A DNA stretch of 13,951 nt from an uncultured Ruminococcus sp. (GTDB taxonomy: Bacteria; Bacillota; Clostridia; Lachnospirales; Lachnospiraceae), in NCBI GenBank assembly GCA_900541505.1, contig UQKK01000060.1:1-13951 (forward strand), written 5' to 3'. Positions within the stretch are counted from its first letter, which is position 1, and each line of letters opens with the position of its first letter. The notes under the pieces are model-generated. The model ran no database searches. It saw nothing but the letters and a program-made list of their open reading frames with translations, and had not been told where the DNA came from. Below are positions 11,907 to 13,951 of the stretch, piece after piece. Both the position numbers and the translations under genes were made by a program.

Positions 11907-13951
11907 TCAGCCCTGTTTTAAACCATGGGCCTGTTTCTTTTCATCGATCTTACGCTTCAGCTTTCGGTCTATCCCACCCTTACCGCCTTTGCGCTCGTCC
12001 TCGATCCGGTTCTGGATGATCCGGGCCAGATGCTGCAACAGCCGCAGGCTGCCCAGGGCCGCCGACCAATTCCGGTTGCTGTGGACGCTTTGGAGAAGCT
12101 GGGCTGCATAGACATTCCCCTGATCAGCAGAGTCGGTCAGATAGGAAATGGCTTTTTCCATGTCCTGCTCCACCTCCCGGCCATACAGGAACAGCTTGCC
12201 AAGCTGATACTGAGCAAAAGCATTCCCCTGATCCGCTGCCCTGGTAAACCAATATAACGCCGCATTCACATCCTTGGGGATGCCCTCATCGGCCAGATAG
12301 AGTTTTCCAAGAAGATATTGTGCGTACTCATGATCCTGCTCGGCGGCTCTCGTCAGATAGAGGATGGCTTTGGGGATATCCTTCGTGAGCAGCTCTCCAC
12401 TGGAGAAGACCTTCCCCAGCAGATACTGCGCTGCGGAGAATCCTTGATCCGCAGAGAAAGTAAGCAGCTCCATGGCTCTTGGAAGATTCTGCAGAAGAAC
12501 GGTTCCTTCCAGCAGTGCTTTTCCCAAGGCATACGCTGCACAAGGGTTGCTGCGTGCCGCTGCTTTTTCCAGAAGGGAAACCGCACGGTGAATGTCCTGG
12601 GGAAGATCCACACCTTGAAGCAATGTTTTCCCCAAGAGGTATTCCGCATAGGGATTCTCTTTCTCCACGGCTTCTTCCAGCCAACGCAGAGCGTACTCCG
12701 GATTCTTAGGGATCTCTTTTCCTTCCAGGAACAGTTTGCCGAGAGTGTACATGGCATAATCATGGCCTTTCCCCGCTGCAGCCATGAGATAGTCGATTGC
12801 TTTTTTCACATCCCGGCCAGAGAAATCTCTGCTCAGATACAGTTTCCCCAGGCCATACATGGCATCGGCATTGCCAAGCTCCGCCGCCTTTTCAAAGTAC
12901 ATTCTGGCCTGCTCCGGATCTTTCTTTGTTCCTGTGCCGGTAAGGTTCATCTGGCCCAGACGGTAGTACAGCTTGTCATCCGCCATATCTTGCTCGATCT
13001 TCAGGAATCCCTGATACGCTTGCTTGTACCATTGCTCCGATGCCGCCTGATCCGGCGCAGTGCCAATCCCATTCCGGCACATGCGTCCCAGCTCATACTG
13101 AGCGTAGGCATTCGGTTTATCCTCATCTGTGGCCGCCATGGTAAACAGAGCAAACGCTTTTTCTTCATCCTGTTCCACGCCCTGGCCCCGATGATACAGA
13201 CTGCCCAAGGCATAGGCAGCGAAGGGATTTCCCTCCGCAACCGATTTTTCATACCACTCGGCAGCTTTCAAATAGTCCTGATCCACGCCATAGCCGAAGG
13301 CGTACATCTTGCCAATCCGGTATCGGAGATACCCTGGCTTTTCCTCCTTTGGCTCTCTGGCGCAGAAAGCAGAGAAGGCTTTCCGGAACCATTCTTGTGC
13401 CTGTTCTTCATCCTTCTTACATCCAAGACCGGCCAGAACCATTTTGCCAAGATCATGCATAGCAAAACCGTTGCCACGCAGAGCTTCTTCCTTCAGTCTG
13501 GTCAGGGACTGTTCAAAATCCGGTTTGGATGTCTTGGTGCCATAGAGGAAGGCACGGGCCGCTTTATATTCATTCGTCCACCAAGTATCCTTCTTCCAGC
13601 CCCAGCCGCCAGAGTAAGAGCGAAAGCCGGGAGGTGGATCTGGCTCTATGGGATCGCTTGCCTGAGAATCTGATTCCGGAGCTTCTGGCATCTCCGGATC
13701 GGGAGCATCGGCTTGGGCCGGTTCCTCCACATCCTGCTGGTCAGCATGAAGGCCCAGGGCCTCCTGTATCACTGCATTCTTGATCGGCTTGAATTCTTTA
13801 TTCTGTGAAAGAGGCACTCGCTGTGGAAGTGCTTCTGTATAGACTTGGAGCGCTTCTTCTTTCTGTTCGTACCACAGATTATAAAGAGCAGCGATTTTTT
13901 CATCTGCAGCCAGCTCATCCACGATGGCATCCACCAATGCTTTCACATCCG
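11907..13951 (-). CDS. SEL1-repeat protein, probably the C-terminal part of a MobL/MobP-type relaxase (partial)
   Basis: About 681 residues are visible and the frame runs off the window edge. A GTG at 13946 could start a 679-residue protein, but the codons before it stay open and no Shine-Dalgarno is visible, so the true start is probably outside. Residues about 1-65 (KALVDAIVDELA, PLSQNKEFKPIKNAVIQEA) resemble the segment that follows the catalytic domain in Firmicute MobP-type relaxases. A Pro/Glu/Asp-rich linker comes next (about 70-115), then 12-13 SEL1 units of about 36 residues (consensus A-x-Y-x-LGKLYLxG...KDxxKAxxYLxxAAxQGN), and a basic tail rich in Lys and Arg. SEL1 arrays bind proteins, so it may dock the relaxosome. 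The catalytic Tyr and His motifs cannot be seen here. Confidence 0.7.
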   Translation of the reverse strand, partial: DVKALVDAIVDELAADEKIAALYNLWYEQKEEALQVYTEALPQRVPLSQNKEFKPIKNAVIQEALGLHADQQDVEEPAQADAPDPEMPEAPESDSQASDPIEPDPPPGFRSYSGGWGWKKDTWWTNEYKAARAFLYGTKTSKPDFEQSLTRLKEEALRGNGFAMHDLGKMVLAGLGCKKDEEQAQEWFRKAFSAFCAREPKEEKPGYLRYRIGKMYAFGYGVDQDYLKAAEWYEKSVAEGNPFAAYALGSLYHRGQGVEQDEEKAFALFTMAATDEDKPNAYAQYELGRMCRNGIGTAPDQAASEQWYKQAYQGFLKIEQDMADDKLYYRLGQMNLTGTGTKKDPEQARMYFEKAAELGNADAMYGLGKLYLSRDFSGRDVKKAIDYLMAAAGKGHDYAMYTLGKLFLEGKEIPKNPEYALRWLEEAVEKENPYAEYLLGKTLLQGVDLPQDIHRAVSLLEKAAARSNPCAAYALGKALLEGTVLLQNLPRAMELLTFSADQGFSAAQYLLGKVFSSGELLTKDIPKAILYLTRAAEQDHEYAQYLLGKLYLADEGIPKDVNAALYWFTRAADQGNAFAQYQLGKLFLYGREVEQDMEKAISYLTDSADQGNVYAAQLLQSVHSNRNWSAALGSLRLLQHLARIIQNRIEDERKGGKGGIDRKLKRKIDEKKQAHGLKQG

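Noticed and set aside
10826..12019. A 397-codon plus-strand open frame opposite the TOPRIM gene
   Set aside because: It is antisense to a gene with clear TOPRIM motifs and runs across the intergenic gap into the next gene. Its composition is that of a reverse-strand shadow.
12000..13500. Periodic ~108-bp repetition as a possible CRISPR or satellite array
   Set aside because: The period equals a 36-residue SEL1 unit. The units are divergent at DNA level and conserved only in protein terms, with no identical repeats and spacers.
12318..13673. A 451-codon plus-strand open frame opposite the SEL1 gene
   Set aside because: It lies fully antisense to a convincing repeat protein, shows no domain or ribosome-binding site, and its regularity mirrors the SEL1 repeats on the other strand.

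Overview
The window looks like part of an integrative and conjugative element, or a related conjugative island, from a gut-type Firmicute (Clostridia). The evidence is strong AGGAGG ribosome-binding sites, a VirD4-type coupling protein next to a DUF3991/TOPRIM protein and a relaxase-like SEL1 protein, a cysteine-rich KTR gene, and several Firmicute-style ABC exporters with GntR regulators. Species cannot be assigned from the sequence alone.

Layout. (1) 1-1319 (+), GC-rich: the tail of an FtsX-type permease, its MacB/LolD-like ATPase and a small two-helix membrane protein. (2) 1381-2130: first copy of a ~750-bp direct repeat. It holds a receiver-less OmpR-type winged-helix gene, two hairpins that look like terminators, and the decayed 3' part of a minus-strand HTH gene. 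(3) 2189-4506 (+), AT-richer: a sigma70-type promoter with a nested palindromic operator, then GntR (YtrA type), ABC ATPase, ABC-2 permease, a 40-aa membrane peptide and a cysteine-rich KTR protein, closed by a perfect 12-bp terminator stem. (4) 4560-7621 (+): a BceAB/VraDE-like ATPase and ten-helix permease followed by a second, short GntR regulator. (5) 7656-8405: second copy of the direct repeat, with a second winged-helix gene, the same hairpins and the intact HTH gene. (6) 8258-13951 (-), GC-richer: the transfer module, with HTH, VirD4/TraG coupling protein, DUF3991/TOPRIM protein and a SEL1-repeat protein that runs off the window and is probably the C-terminal part of the relaxase.

How it fits together. 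The minus-strand genes belong to the conjugation backbone, which processes DNA and couples it to the secretion channel. The plus-strand genes are cargo. All three transporter sets are of kinds commonly linked to export of, or resistance to, peptides and cell-envelope antibiotics. The ~6.3-kb unit between the direct repeats appears to have been added next to the backbone, duplicating the winged-helix/HTH border region and leaving one HTH copy as a pseudogene.

The points most worth checking are: the direct repeats, whose non-coding part is better conserved than the coding part; both winged-helix genes, which have no canonical start codon but share an ATC exactly 7 nt after GGAGG; the GntR operator; and the long SEL1 array attached to a relaxase-like segment. 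I saw no tRNA, rRNA, CRISPR array, transposase or integrase.
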